Part shown: in pieces, positions 44,662-54,524 of the stretch
Layout: every line of letters starts with the position of its first letter
How positions within the stretch are numbered: position 1 is the first letter of the stretch
Assembly (NCBI GenBank): GCA_016928165.1
Contig: JAFGLH010000128.1
Location: forward strand, 25,794 to 89,793
DNA: 64,000 nt
Reading direction: 5' to 3'
Source: Pirellulales bacterium
GTDB lineage: Bacteria > Planctomycetota > Planctomycetia > Pirellulales > Thermoguttaceae
Position numbers and translations under genes: made by a program
Notes under the pieces: generated by a model
What the model saw: the letters and a program-made list of their open reading frames with translations, nothing else
What the model was told of the DNA's origin: nothing
Database searches by the model: none

Positions 44662-45543
44662 ATGCAAGACGTCCTCGACATCCTGAAAAAGGTGCAGCGG
44701 ATCCAAATCGTTGCCAACCGCACGGTCAACGACCTGTTGGCCGGGCAATATAAGAGCGTCTTTCGCGGCCGCGGCATGGAATTCGACGAGGTCCGCGAGT
44801 ACCAACCCGGCGATGACGTCCGCACGATCGATTGGAACGTCACCGCCCGGGCCGGCGCGCCGTTCATAAAACGATTCTGCGAGGAGCGCGAACTGACCGT
44901 GATGCTTCTGGTGGACGTATCGGCCTCCGGCGCGTTCGGCTCGACCGAGCGGTCGAAGCTCGACCTGGTGATCGAGATGGCGGCGATGCTGATGTTTTCC
45001 GCCTTGAAAAACAACGACAAAATCGGGTTGCTTACTTTTTGCGACGAGGTCGTCGATTATCTCCCGCCGCGAAAGGGAAAGGCGAACGTGCTTCGTCTGA
45101 TCCGGCAACTGGTCGCCGCCGAACCGATCGCGAGGGCAACAGATCTGTCCGCTCCCTTGGACTATTTGAACCGCGTGCAGAAGCGCCGCGCGGTGGTGTT
45201 TTTAATCAGCGACTTCCAGGCGCCCGAGGCGCGGCATGCGATGGCCGCCGCCAACCGACGCCACGACCTGGTGGCGGTAACCATCGCCGACCCGCGCGAG
45301 CAGGTATTGCCCGACGTGGGATTCGTCTCGCTCCGCGACGCCGAGACCGGCGAGGTCGTGGAAGTAGACACCCATCATCCACGGGTGCGGCAGTTGTTCC
45401 GCGACTCGGCCACCGGACGCGACGCCGCCCTTGCCCAGCGGTTGAAAAAAGCCGGCGTCGATCAACTGGCAATCAACGCCGACGAAGATTATCAGAAGTG
45501 CCTCCGCCGTTTTTTCCGTATGCGAGAAAGACGGTTTAGATAA
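44662..45543 (+). CDS. DUF58-domain protein
   Basis: A 293-residue protein with the DUF58 core RGRGMEFDEVREYQPGDDVRTIDWNVTARAG and a degenerate VWA-like domain (VMLLVDVSASGAFG, which keeps a DxSxS-like motif). It normally acts with MoxR in membrane-complex assembly. It ends one base into the next gene's ATG (TAATG), indicating coupling. Confidence 0.92.
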   Translation: MQDVLDILKKVQRIQIVANRTVNDLLAGQYKSVFRGRGMEFDEVREYQPGDDVRTIDWNVTARAGAPFIKRFCEERELTVMLLVDVSASGAFGSTERSKLDLVIEMAAMLMFSALKNNDKIGLLTFCDEVVDYLPPRKGKANVLRLIRQLVAAEPIARATDLSAPLDYLNRVQKRRAVVFLISDFQAPEARHAMAAANRRHDLVAVTIADPREQVLPDVGFVSLRDAETGEVVEVDTHHPRVRQLFRDSATGRDAALAQRLKKAGVDQLAINADEDYQKCLRRFFRMRERRFR

Positions 45544-46682
45544 TGCAAACGTATTCTCATAAACACGTCGACGATCGATTTTCCCATAGCCGGAACTCAA
45601 CAACCTCCGGTTTGAATGGTAATTGCAGAATGCACGGGTCGCCAGCCCGGAAACTGTTAGCCCCCGGCTATTGTCTGTTTGCGTTGTTGGCCGTGTTGGT
45701 TCTTCTTTTCACAGGCTGCTCGTCGAAGAACGACGCATTGGGTGATAAATCCATACCCCGCATCGCAAAGAGCACTGTCGAGCGCGGTCCCGTCCGGGCG
45801 ACGATCGAAGCCATCCCGGCGTCGGCCGCGCTTTCTGGTGAATTAACTCTTACGCTTTCATTAGAATCCATCAAGGGCGTAAAGGTGGAAATGCCGCCCT
45901 TCGGTGAAACCCTGGGGGATTTTATCATCCGCGAATCCCGCGAGCCGCTGCCGAAAATCAGAGACAGTCGGGAAATCATCGAAAAGATATTGACCCTCGA
46001 GCCGACGTGCCCGGGAAGATTTACAATCGATCCGATCAATATTTCGTTCACCGATCTCAGTTCCGACGGAGACGGCAAACCGCACATCATCGAGACCGAG
46101 CCGATCTCGGTCGTAATCACCACCGAAATCGACGGCCAGCCGTCGCTGGGCGATATGCGCGGGGCGGCCGAGCCGCTGGGGATGAACGCGCCGATTCCGT
46201 TTTGGGTTTGGCCTGCCGCCCTGGCGATTGCGGCCGCGGCGGTCGTCGGCTGGCGACTGACGCGCCGCCGCCGTCGCCGCAGGGCCGCCGCCGCGATAGT
46301 GCTGACGCCCGAGGAAATTGCCAATCGCGAATTGGACGAATTGGCCGCTTCCGGCCTGGCCGAGCGGGACGTCAAGCAGTTTTACGTTGAGCTGACGGGC
46401 ATCGTCCGCCACTATATCGAGCGGACCACCGCCATCCGCGCCCCGGAGCAAACGACCGAGGAGTTTTTGCGGGAAATATCCCTTATGAAGGCGTTCGACC
46501 GCGACGACGGTTTGCGGCTGCGCAACTTCCTCGAGGCGGCCGATCTGGTCAAGTTTGCCGCCCACCGTCCCCGCGGCGAGGACATCAACGAGAGCGTCCG
46601 CCGCGCTCGGCTATTCATCGGCATGAGGTGGTTGCGTCAAATCGGGGCCTTTAAGCCGGAAACGAAGGAGGTGGCCGAATAA
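45543..46682 (+). CDS. Bat-operon membrane protein, possible lipoprotein
   Basis: A 379-residue protein. A hydrophobic segment ending LLFTGCSSK (about 45-60) looks like a lipoprotein signal. An extracytoplasmic beta-rich domain (about 75-205) is followed by one membrane helix (about 220-240), an Arg-rich stop (TRRRRRRRAA) and a helical C-terminus with LAERDVKQFYVELTGIVRHYIERTTAIRAPEQTTEEFL. That arrangement is shared with other Bat-operon proteins of this position. ATG at 45630 (MHGSP) is an alternative start closer to the signal. Function is not established. Confidence 0.72.
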   Translation: MQTYSHKHVDDRFSHSRNSTTSGLNGNCRMHGSPARKLLAPGYCLFALLAVLVLLFTGCSSKNDALGDKSIPRIAKSTVERGPVRATIEAIPASAALSGELTLTLSLESIKGVKVEMPPFGETLGDFIIRESREPLPKIRDSREIIEKILTLEPTCPGRFTIDPINISFTDLSSDGDGKPHIIETEPISVVITTEIDGQPSLGDMRGAAEPLGMNAPIPFWVWPAALAIAAAAVVGWRLTRRRRRRRAAAAIVLTPEEIANRELDELAASGLAERDVKQFYVELTGIVRHYIERTTAIRAPEQTTEEFLREISLMKAFDRDDGLRLRNFLEAADLVKFAAHRPRGEDINESVRRARLFIGMRWLRQIGAFKPETKEVAE

Positions 46683-47746
46683 TGGGATTTCGTTTCCAAG
46701 ACCCCTTGTGGCTGTTGATGCTCTTGCCGCTGGCGGCGTTGGCGTGGCTGATCGCGCGGCGCCGGCGCTCGGCCGTAACCTACTCGAGTGTGGACATCCT
46801 CCGTTCGTTGCCCCGGACCGCGGCGCAACGCGTGCGGCGGATGTTGCCCTGGCTGTCGGCGGCCGGGATGGCGCTGCTGATCGTCGCCTTAGCCCGGCCC
46901 CAGCACGGACGGGAGGAGTACCGCATCCGCGCCGAGGGAATCGCCATCGAGATGTGCATCGACCGCTCCGGCTCAATGGAGGCGATGGACTTCGAGCTTG
47001 ACGGCAAGCGGGTAAACCGGCTGGCGGTGGTCAAGGACGTGTTTCACAAGTTCGTCGCCGGCGATGACAAGTTGCCGGGCCGAACGGACGACATGATCGG
47101 GCTAGTCGATTTCGGCGGTTTCGCCGAAGCAAAGTGCCCCTTGACCCTTGACCACGAGGCGCTGCTGGAGTTGCTGAAAACGGTAAAAATACCGCAGCCG
47201 ATCAAGGATTCGCAAGGCCGGGTGATTAACATGAGACTGTTGCAATTGGAAAACATGACGGCCATCGGCGACGCATTGACGCTCTCGGTCGAGCGGCTGG
47301 AGAAGGTCAAGGCGAAAAGTAAAATCATTATTCTCCTTTCCGACGGCGAAAACAACGCCGGCGCGGTCGATCCCGCCGCAGCGGCCCAACTGGCCAAGTC
47401 GCTCGGCATCAAGGTCTACGCCATTGGAATCGGCGCCACGGGCCGCGCGCCTTTCCTGGTCACCGATCCCATCGGCCGGGAGGTCGTTCAATGGGCAAAC
47501 GTGGAACTCGACGAACGGACGCTGCGGATGATCGCCGACGTGACTGGCGGAAAATACTACAGCGCCCAAAACACCGACGCGCTCAAAGATGTATACACGG
47601 ACATAGACAACCTGGAAAAAACAGCCTCCAGAGGGAGAATTTACAGCGAATATCGAGAGTTGTTTGAATATGCTTTGGTTCCCGGACTGGTGCTGATATT
47701 GTCGCATGTGGTGCTCGTGTCGACCCGGTTCCGGTCGTTGCCGTGA
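46682..47746 (+). CDS. batA: VWA-domain membrane protein, BatA type
   Basis: Two N-terminal helices (LWLLMLLPLAALAWLIA and MLPWLSAAGMALLIVALARP) precede a VWA domain (about 85-300) with an intact MIDAS start, IDRSGSM, and IILLSDGENNAGAVDP. A C-terminal helix closes the 354 residues. BatA proteins are linked to aerotolerance and stress resistance together with MoxR. Its ATG overlaps the previous gene's stop by one base. Confidence 0.88.
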   Translation: MGFRFQDPLWLLMLLPLAALAWLIARRRRSAVTYSSVDILRSLPRTAAQRVRRMLPWLSAAGMALLIVALARPQHGREEYRIRAEGIAIEMCIDRSGSMEAMDFELDGKRVNRLAVVKDVFHKFVAGDDKLPGRTDDMIGLVDFGGFAEAKCPLTLDHEALLELLKTVKIPQPIKDSQGRVINMRLLQLENMTAIGDALTLSVERLEKVKAKSKIIILLSDGENNAGAVDPAAAAQLAKSLGIKVYAIGIGATGRAPFLVTDPIGREVVQWANVELDERTLRMIADVTGGKYYSAQNTDALKDVYTDIDNLEKTASRGRIYSEYRELFEYALVPGLVLILSHVVLVSTRFRSLP

Positions 47747-47817
47747 AAGGAATATTTCTGCTTGGCAATTGATGTGAAACCGCAAGCGGTTTTTATAATC
47801 ACTATCCACTACCCACT

Positions 47818-50544
47818 ATGTTCTTCCAATATCCGACAATACTGTCGCTGCTGTGGGTTCTCCCGGTCGTGGCGTGGCTGCTGATCCGCGCCGAACGGAA
47901 GCGAACGGCCGCCGCGCGGCGGTTCGTCGGCTCCGCGATGACGCCGCGGTTGATTCCCCGGCTGGGCGGCGCGCGGCCGTGGCTCAAAGGATCGCTGCTC
48001 GTGCTGGCGTTGGCGATGCTGATCGCGGCGGCCGCGCGGCCGAGGTTCGGCGTCTATTTCGAGAAGGTCGTTCGACGCGGAGTCGATTGCTTCATAATGC
48101 TGGACGTTTCCCGCTCAATGTTGGCCGAGGACGTCGCCCCCAACCGTTTGGAACGGGCGAAGTCCGACATCCGCGACCTGCTGAAAAAACTCGGCGGCGA
48201 CCGTGTGGGCCTGATCGTCTTCGCCGGCAAGCCGGTGTTAAAGGCCCCGTTGACGACCGACAAGGAATTTTTTCTCTCTGTACTGGACGACGTTGATCCG
48301 CACAGCGCGCCGCGCGGCGGGACATTGATCGGCGATGCAATCCGCAAAGCGCTCGAGTACATGAAACCCCAATCGGACCGCGACCAGGTGCTGGTCATCT
48401 TCACCGACGGAGAAGACCAGGATTCTTTCGCCGATGAGGCCGCCGGCCAGGCCGCCGAGCGGGGCGTGAAAATCTTCACCGTCGGTCTGGGCGACTCTGC
48501 CGAAGGGGCGCGAATCCCGATGCGGGACGGCGAGGGAAACCTCGTCTACCTCAAAGAAAACGGACAGGAACATTGGTCGAAAACCAATCACGACATCCTC
48601 GCCAAAATCGCCAAAGCCGCCAAGGGAGTGCACGTACCGGCCGGCACGAAGGCATACGACATGGGCGAAGTCTATGAAAACCACCTGGCAAACCTTGCCC
48701 GCAGCGACGAAGAGTTGGGGCAAAATCGCAAACGACATCATGACCGCTATCAGATATTTCTGATGCTGGGTGTTTTATTGCTGGCGACCGACATGGCAAT
48801 ACCGGCGCACTCGAATAAATGCAGCGCGGCCACTCTTGGCCGTGACGAGCAACACACACAGCCGAGGGCGGCTGTGCCACCTTCCGCAAAGGCATGTGTG
48901 CTGGCCGCCTTATTGTTAATGCCGTCGCAGGCGTTGGCATCCGTGTCGGAGGCCGCCAGCAAGGTAAATCAAGGGCTGGACGCCTTTCGGGGCGGCGATT
49001 TCCAGGCGGCGGCCGATGCCTTCACCGCCGCCGACCAGGCCATGCCGAAGCAATCGCTGATCGCCTTCAACCTCGGTTGCGCTTATGCCGCGGAAGAAAA
49101 ATATGAAGAAGCGGCCGGGCAGTTTCGCACGGCGGCCCTATCATCTGACGCGAAGCTGGCAGCCGCGGCCCACTACAACCTCGGATGCCTCGCATTATCA
49201 AAAGCGAAGGCCGCGCTCGGCGAAAAGCCCGAAGAGGCCGTCGGCGTGGCTCGAGGAGAGGCACTCATCGCGGTCAACCAAGCGGCGATTGATTTCCGCG
49301 ATGCATTGAAGGTCGATCCTCAACACGAAAACGCCCGTTGCAACTTGGAATCCGTCCGACTTTGGACCAAATATATCGAAGAGGCCTGGCGGCGGCGGGA
49401 TCGGGACAAATTGCGCAAGGAATTGGACCTGCTTAAATTCTTGGAAATGCTCGAAGGCCGACAGCGCGAAATGCGGACCGGCAGCCGCGCGCTGGCTGAG
49501 CAAGCCCCCTCGCCACTGCGGCGCGAGAGTATTCGCGCGATCAAAAAACGACAACGCTATCTCGCTGACGAGATCGAGCCATTAAAGGAAAAGATTGCCG
49601 CAGCCTTGAACGGGAACCAGCAACCAGACGGCGCCGCGACGGCTCAGATTGGCGCAGACGCGGAAAAGGTTCTGACGCTGTTGAACAATCTGGCCGATAC
49701 AGCCCACGGCTCTATGGATGCCGCCGCCGATTTGCTCGACGCCGGCGACCTGTCCGAGGCGGCGGCCGCCCAGGCCGACGCCGTGGAAAATCTCGATCAG
49801 CTCTACATGGCCGTGGCTCCGTTCGTCGATTTGGTAAAAAAGGCGATAAAGACGCAAGAGGGTGTGAAGGGTGATTTGGAAGAGGCGGCGTGGGAACAGA
49901 AGTTCGTGACCGGATACTGCCGGATTTTGCCGGCCAAGGCGCAACGTGAACTGAAACAATTGGAAAAGACGCCGGCCGAGGCACAACCCGTCCTGCCCGC
50001 ACCACAAGACGGCAAACTGGAAGACGCTGCCCGTGCGGCCGAAACGCAGAAGAAACAACGCGAAGAAATGAAACGCGCCCTGACCGCCGGCGTCGAGTTG
50101 TCACCAAAGGCTGGGAATCTCAGCAAGGAAGCGACCGGCCTGCTTGAAGAGGGCCGCGGCGACAACGCATTGCCTCTACAAGAGGAAATCCTTAAGCTAT
50201 TGAATGAAATGTTGCCCAAGGACGAGCAAAACAAAAACGACCGGCGACAACAGGATCAACAGAACCGGCAAGAGCAAAAAAACAAAGACCGAAACAAGCA
50301 GGATCAAAAAAATAAAGACGAGAAAGACAAAAATCAGCAGAAAATTGACCGGCAAAAACAGGAACAACAGAAAAAGGATCAAGCCAAGGCTCAACCCCAG
50401 CAGGGAAAACAAAAGGAGCTTTCCAAGCAGGAGGCGGAGGCCATCAAGCGAAGGGCCCGCGAGCGCAGACGGCAGCGGAAAGAAACCGAGAAGGAGTTGC
50501 AAGCGATAATCCGCCGCAGCGAGAAGGTAGACAAGGATTGGTAA
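47818..50544 (+). CDS. BatB-BatC fusion: VWA domain plus TPR and charged coiled-coil tail
   Basis: A 908-residue fusion. Residues 1-330 are BatB: two membrane helices, a VWA with FIMLDVSRSMLAEDVAPNRLERAK, and a third helix. A second hydrophobic, signal-like segment at about 358-380 leads into BatC-type TPR repeats (about 385-470, with GLDAFRGGDFQAAADAFTAADQAMPKQ). Helical domains follow. The last ~100 residues are a Gln/Lys/Asp-rich low-complexity coiled coil. The junction (about 325-360) coincides with two in-frame hairpin repeats. In most genomes BatB and BatC are separate genes, so the repeats may have joined them. Confidence 0.84.
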   Translation: MFFQYPTILSLLWVLPVVAWLLIRAERKRTAAARRFVGSAMTPRLIPRLGGARPWLKGSLLVLALAMLIAAAARPRFGVYFEKVVRRGVDCFIMLDVSRSMLAEDVAPNRLERAKSDIRDLLKKLGGDRVGLIVFAGKPVLKAPLTTDKEFFLSVLDDVDPHSAPRGGTLIGDAIRKALEYMKPQSDRDQVLVIFTDGEDQDSFADEAAGQAAERGVKIFTVGLGDSAEGARIPMRDGEGNLVYLKENGQEHWSKTNHDILAKIAKAAKGVHVPAGTKAYDMGEVYENHLANLARSDEELGQNRKRHHDRYQIFLMLGVLLLATDMAIPAHSNKCSAATLGRDEQHTQPRAAVPPSAKACVLAALLLMPSQALASVSEAASKVNQGLDAFRGGDFQAAADAFTAADQAMPKQSLIAFNLGCAYAAEEKYEEAAGQFRTAALSSDAKLAAAAHYNLGCLALSKAKAALGEKPEEAVGVARGEALIAVNQAAIDFRDALKVDPQHENARCNLESVRLWTKYIEEAWRRRDRDKLRKELDLLKFLEMLEGRQREMRTGSRALAEQAPSPLRRESIRAIKKRQRYLADEIEPLKEKIAAALNGNQQPDGAATAQIGADAEKVLTLLNNLADTAHGSMDAAADLLDAGDLSEAAAAQADAVENLDQLYMAVAPFVDLVKKAIKTQEGVKGDLEEAAWEQKFVTGYCRILPAKAQRELKQLEKTPAEAQPVLPAPQDGKLEDAARAAETQKKQREEMKRALTAGVELSPKAGNLSKEATGLLEEGRGDNALPLQEEILKLLNEMLPKDEQNKNDRRQQDQQNRQEQKNKDRNKQDQKNKDEKDKNQQKIDRQKQEQQKKDQAKAQPQQGKQKELSKQEAEAIKRRARERRRQRKETEKELQAIIRRSEKVDKDW
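48825..48876 (+). repeat. Two in-frame hairpins at the BatB-BatC junction
   Basis: CGCGGCC-actctt-GGCCGTG at 48825-48844 and CACAGCCG-aggg-CGGCTGTG at 48857-48876. The first family recurs at 54454-54473 and the second at 43337-43354. They encode SAATLGRDEQHTQPRAAV between the BatB helix and the BatC signal-like segment. Confidence 0.75.
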
Positions 50545-50549
50545 AGCAC

Positions 50550-52463
50550 ATGCAACGACTCTGTATATTATTTATCGCCGCGTTCATTTGGTTGCCTTCG
50601 GCCGCGGCCGCCGGACCGGAGTTGATCGTCGAGGTCGATCGCACCCGGCTCTACGAAGGCGAGTCGTTGGTCTATCGCGTTACGCTCAATCACGTCGAAA
50701 ATCCCGTCGAACCTGATATGACGGCGTTGAGGGCGGATTTCCACGTGACGTCTCTCGGTCAGCAATCGCTCAATTCGCGTTCGATAACCATCATCAACGG
50801 TCAAAGATCGGAAGTAGTCCGCTACGGCCGCCAATACAACTATCGACTCATGCCTCTGCGGAGCGGAAAACTAACGATTCCCTCTCCCACCGTCAAGGTT
50901 GACGGCCGGCGGCTCACCGGGCGGGAGGTATCGCTGACCGTCCTCGCACCGGACCAACAGGGCGTGGTGCGGATGAAAATCACCTCGGACCGAGACTCGG
51001 TCTATCCGATGCAGCCGTTCACGGTGACGCTTTCAATCGCGGTTAAAGCCCTGCCGCCGCCTTACGAGAATAAAAATCCGGTCGGCGTCCAGTCCACTCC
51101 GCCGGCGTTGCAAATACCCTGGGCAGTAGACGACGGATTGCCCCAAGGGCTTGTGCCGAAGCTCTCCGATCAGCAGTGGCTCGGCGGAATGGAAAACGTC
51201 CGCGGTGTCGGATTCAGCGTCAACAACCTCCGCCCCAGATCGGTTATCGCCTTGTTTGAAGAGCGGAATTATTCCTTTCAGCCGGAGCCGGAAAAGGTCC
51301 ACCTGGCCGACCATTCGGGCAAAGAGACTGACTACTATCGCTTCGATTTCCGCCGCACCTTCACCGCCGAACGGATCGGCGACTACACTTTCGGACCGGC
51401 TACCCTCAAGGGGGCATTCGCCGTTGGAGTCGCGGACGGACGCCCGGTTGGAGAAGACATTTACGCCGTGGCCAAGCCGCTGACGGTCGCGGTGAAGGAC
51501 GTGCCCGAGGAGGGTCGGCCGGATTGCTACATCGGCGCAATCGGCCAATTCGAGTTGGCTGCCCGGCTGACGCCGAAAAAGGTCAAGACGGGAGACCCGA
51601 TGACGTTGACCCTCGTCCTGACCGGCCGCGGAGCGTGGGACGGCGTCGCGCCGCCGAAGTTGCAAGATATTCCCGAGATTACCGATCATTTCAAGATTTA
51701 TGAGGCCACCGAAGAGACCAAAGGCAATCGTCGTGAGTTCACCTACAGCCTGCGGCCGCTGGAGGCCGGCATTTCCGTATTTCCCGCCATTCCGGTCGCC
51801 TATTTCAACGTGGAAACGAACCGATACGTGACGATCCATTCGGAGCCGATCCCGATCGAAGTGACCAAGGCCGTCAAGCTGAAAGATCGCGATATCGTCG
51901 CTCCGGGATTGACCAGCAACGGAAACCATCGAGAGCTGGAAATGAGCCGCGAGGGGATTTTTGCCAATATCACCGATTCCTCTCAATTCGCCGACCAATC
52001 GGTCCGGCCGCGATTATGGTTGGCGTTCCTAGGCGGGCTGGTCGGCGTTTACGTCCTCTTCGCGCTAACGTTGGGCGGTTGGAGGCGGGTAAGCGGAAAC
52101 ACGGCCTTGTTGCGGCGCCGCATGGCGGCCGGAAACGCGAGAAATGTGCTGCGGCGAGCATCGGCAGAGTTCACCGCCGGCCGCGCCGCCGAAGGAGCCG
52201 ACCTGGTCCGCGCCGCGTTACTCGGATTGATAGCCGACACGTTCGATCTACTCTCCGCCGGCCTGACGCCCGCGGAGGCATGCCGCCGGCTCGAATCGCT
52301 GGGTGTTGAGGCGGACCTCGTCCGGCGGTTCAAGGACCTGCTGGAAACTTGCGAGGGCGTCCGCTACGGCGGCGCCGGTGGAGCGTCCGCCTCGATCGGC
52401 AGGGACGCACAACACCTGCTGCGCCCGTTGGCCACGGCGCTGAAAAAGTTAAAAATCAAATGA
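50550..52463 (+). CDS. batD: BatD-like (oxygen tolerance) membrane protein
   Basis: A signal peptide (1-21) is followed by several beta-sandwich domains as in BatD, including VYRVTLNHVENP, GYCN-free Ig-like segments, FTYSLRPLEAGISVFPAI and YFNVETNRYVTIHSEPI. One membrane helix lies at about 487-508 (LWLAFLGGLVGVYVLFALTL) and a cytoplasmic helical tail ends the 637 residues. BatD is a standard member of MoxR/Bat operons. ATG at 50550 is used; it overlaps no coding sequence and lies four bases after the previous stop. Confidence 0.85.
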   Translation: MQRLCILFIAAFIWLPSAAAAGPELIVEVDRTRLYEGESLVYRVTLNHVENPVEPDMTALRADFHVTSLGQQSLNSRSITIINGQRSEVVRYGRQYNYRLMPLRSGKLTIPSPTVKVDGRRLTGREVSLTVLAPDQQGVVRMKITSDRDSVYPMQPFTVTLSIAVKALPPPYENKNPVGVQSTPPALQIPWAVDDGLPQGLVPKLSDQQWLGGMENVRGVGFSVNNLRPRSVIALFEERNYSFQPEPEKVHLADHSGKETDYYRFDFRRTFTAERIGDYTFGPATLKGAFAVGVADGRPVGEDIYAVAKPLTVAVKDVPEEGRPDCYIGAIGQFELAARLTPKKVKTGDPMTLTLVLTGRGAWDGVAPPKLQDIPEITDHFKIYEATEETKGNRREFTYSLRPLEAGISVFPAIPVAYFNVETNRYVTIHSEPIPIEVTKAVKLKDRDIVAPGLTSNGNHRELEMSREGIFANITDSSQFADQSVRPRLWLAFLGGLVGVYVLFALTLGGWRRVSGNTALLRRRMAAGNARNVLRRASAEFTAGRAAEGADLVRAALLGLIADTFDLLSAGLTPAEACRRLESLGVEADLVRRFKDLLETCEGVRYGGAGGASASIGRDAQHLLRPLATALKKLKIK

Positions 52464-52467
52464 TGCG

Positions 52468-53259
52468 ATGAAAAATAGCCGTAAAACACGAATCGTTCTC
52501 TCGATCGCTGGCGCGTGCGTCGCCGTGTCGTTAATATGCTGCCACGGCTGCCGGGGAACGGTAGATACGGAGACCGCTCTAAAGGTCCAGGCTGCGCAGC
52601 AGGTCTTCGACCAAGCGCAATCTCCTGAAGATTATGCCAAGTCGGCCGCGATGTTCCAGGAGATCATCGACCGCCAATGCCCCTCGGGCGCGGCGCTGTA
52701 CAACCTGGGAAACGCCTGGATGCGCGCCGAACAGCCTGGCCGGGCCGTCGCTGCCTATCGCCAGGCGGCGCGATACCTGCCCCGAAATCCATATTTGGAG
52801 AACAATCTCGCCGTCGCCCGGGGTTTGGACGCCCCAACCGCGAGTCGGCCGATAATCGAAACGGTCCTCTTCTGGCAAAACTGGCTTAGTTACCCCGAAA
52901 AATTCTATTTCGCCGCCGCGGCCGCCCTGGCCACTTTCGTCGTCGCCGCGGCCGGGCTGTTCGCCGCGCGGCGCCCAATGAAACGGATAACTTGGGTAGG
53001 GATAATCATAACCGGCGTGCTGGTTTTCTCAGCCGCCTACGATTGGAACCGCTTCGACAACACGCTGCACGGAGTGGTTATCGTCCCGCAAACGGTTGCC
53101 CGGACCGGATACGCCGCCAGCTACGAACCGGCCTTCAAAAACGAACTGCCCGAGGGCACGGAGTTCGAAGTGCTTCGTCGTCGGGGCAACTGGTTGTTCG
53201 TTCGTCTGCCCGGCGGCGGCGAGGGTTGGATCGAAGAAAAGGACGCAGTGACTTACTGA
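52468..53259 (+). CDS. batE: BatE-like TPR/SH3 membrane protein
   Basis: A signal-like N-terminus ending ICCHGC is followed by TPR repeats (about 45-115, with SGAALYNLGNAWMRAEQPGRAVAAYRQAARYLPRNPYLENNLA). Two membrane helices (about 145-165 and 170-190) precede a C-terminal bacterial SH3 domain (ELPEGTEFEVLRRRGNWLFVRLPGGGEGWIE). This order is typical of BatE. The length is 263. The stop overlaps the convergent RNase D-like gene by seven bases. Confidence 0.85.
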   Translation: MKNSRKTRIVLSIAGACVAVSLICCHGCRGTVDTETALKVQAAQQVFDQAQSPEDYAKSAAMFQEIIDRQCPSGAALYNLGNAWMRAEQPGRAVAAYRQAARYLPRNPYLENNLAVARGLDAPTASRPIIETVLFWQNWLSYPEKFYFAAAAALATFVVAAAGLFAARRPMKRITWVGIIITGVLVFSAAYDWNRFDNTLHGVVIVPQTVARTGYAASYEPAFKNELPEGTEFEVLRRRGNWLFVRLPGGGEGWIEEKDAVTY

Positions 53260-54449
53260 CGCTTTTCGGTCGGCTCAAACAGCAGCGGGTGGTCCAACTC
53301 GGCGTCGCCGACGCGGACGGATATTTTTCCGGAGAGCAACTCGTCGAACAGCCGACCAACGAACTCTTCCCTCCAGCCGCGGACAAGTTTGGGCGGCGCG
53401 CCGTCGTCCTTTCGACGCTGATATGCCATCCACTGTCGGATATCGCCGGGAGTTCCGACCAGGTTAGGCGCCAGCTGCGCCTCTCGGCACCGGCTGCCCA
53501 GGGCGGCGAAGAGAAATTGGCCCAAGACGGAAAGTTCCGGTCCGCGCTGACGGGGAGGTTGCGACGGAAGCTCGTCCTCCGGCGTCTCGATACCGCGCTT
53601 GACGGCGGCGGCGATCTCGCCCAGTCGGCGTTGCAAGTCACCCCGCTGTAATCCGCGCACGGCTCGAATCCGATTCGGATCGGAGGACCCGCGTCTGGCA
53701 AGCTCGACGATCAAATCGTCGCGCAACACGCGCCGCGGCGGCTGGTCGCGTCGGCGGGCCTCGGCCTCGCGCCAGTGGAACAACTCGCGGACGACAGCCA
53801 ATCCGCGGACGTCCAAGGCGTTGCCGCCCGAGATGCGCCGCCATCGCTCGGCGGACATCGACCTTTGTATTTCTTCGACCACGGATTCCATTTCCTCGGC
53901 CAACCAGTCCAATCGCCCCAGTTCGGCGAGTTGCGAATGGATCGCGTCGCGGAGCGGCGGCAGGCATCGAGCGTCTTCCAAAGCGTATTCAATCTGCCTT
54001 CTGCTCAGCGGGCGACGGCGCCAATCGGTGCGGGTCTCATGCTTGCACGGGCGGCGGCCGAGAAACCGGGAAATGAGCGAACCGAGTCCAGCCGGATACT
54101 CCGCGCCGATTAAGGCAGCGGCTATCTGCACGTCAAATAACCCCGCCGGAGGACGGCCGATCGCTCGGAAACAGAACTCGACCTCGCTCCGGGCGGCGTG
54201 GACGACCGTTTCGTGCCCCGCAGCGGCGACGGTCTCCCAGAACGGCGTTACGTCGCCGATCTTCAACGGGTCGATAACCGCCGCCTGTTCGTCGGCCGAC
54301 GCCTGGATCAGACATAACACGGGGAGGTAGGTGTATTCGGAAACGAACTCGGTGTCGAAGGCTATCGACTTCGCAACGGAAATCGTACTGCAATACTCCC
54401 GCAATTGATCGGCCGAATCGATGTATTGGTATTGCATATCGATTTGCAT
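53253..54449 (-). CDS. rnd: Ribonuclease D-like 3'-5' exonuclease with HRDC domain
   Basis: RNase D trims the 3' ends of tRNA precursors. The exonuclease domain (about 5-180) has Exo I FDTEFVSEYTY, Exo II VHAARSEVEF, where the usual Asp is Glu, and Exo III IEYALEDARCLPPL. HRDC-type helical domains follow (FHWREAEARRRDQPPRRVLRDD). Length is 398. I start at 54449; a start at 54437 is equally good, and the longer frame to 54494 runs through a hairpin repeat. Confidence 0.85.
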   Translation of the reverse strand: MQIDMQYQYIDSADQLREYCSTISVAKSIAFDTEFVSEYTYLPVLCLIQASADEQAAVIDPLKIGDVTPFWETVAAAGHETVVHAARSEVEFCFRAIGRPPAGLFDVQIAAALIGAEYPAGLGSLISRFLGRRPCKHETRTDWRRRPLSRRQIEYALEDARCLPPLRDAIHSQLAELGRLDWLAEEMESVVEEIQRSMSAERWRRISGGNALDVRGLAVVRELFHWREAEARRRDQPPRRVLRDDLIVELARRGSSDPNRIRAVRGLQRGDLQRRLGEIAAAVKRGIETPEDELPSQPPRQRGPELSVLGQFLFAALGSRCREAQLAPNLVGTPGDIRQWMAYQRRKDDGAPPKLVRGWREEFVGRLFDELLSGKISVRVGDAELDHPLLFEPTEKRQ

Positions 54450-54453
54450 GCAG

Positions 54454-54473
54454 CACGGCCACCATCGGCCGTG
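54454..54473. repeat. CACGGCC/GGCCGTG hairpin
   Basis: Perfect 7-base arms around a 6-base loop just upstream of the RNase D start. A degenerate CAGCCG-type hairpin follows at 54494-54512. Confidence 0.65.
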
Positions 54474-54524
54474 AAAAACGGAAATGCACATCAAACACAG
54501 CCGAAGGAGGCTATGCTACAAACG

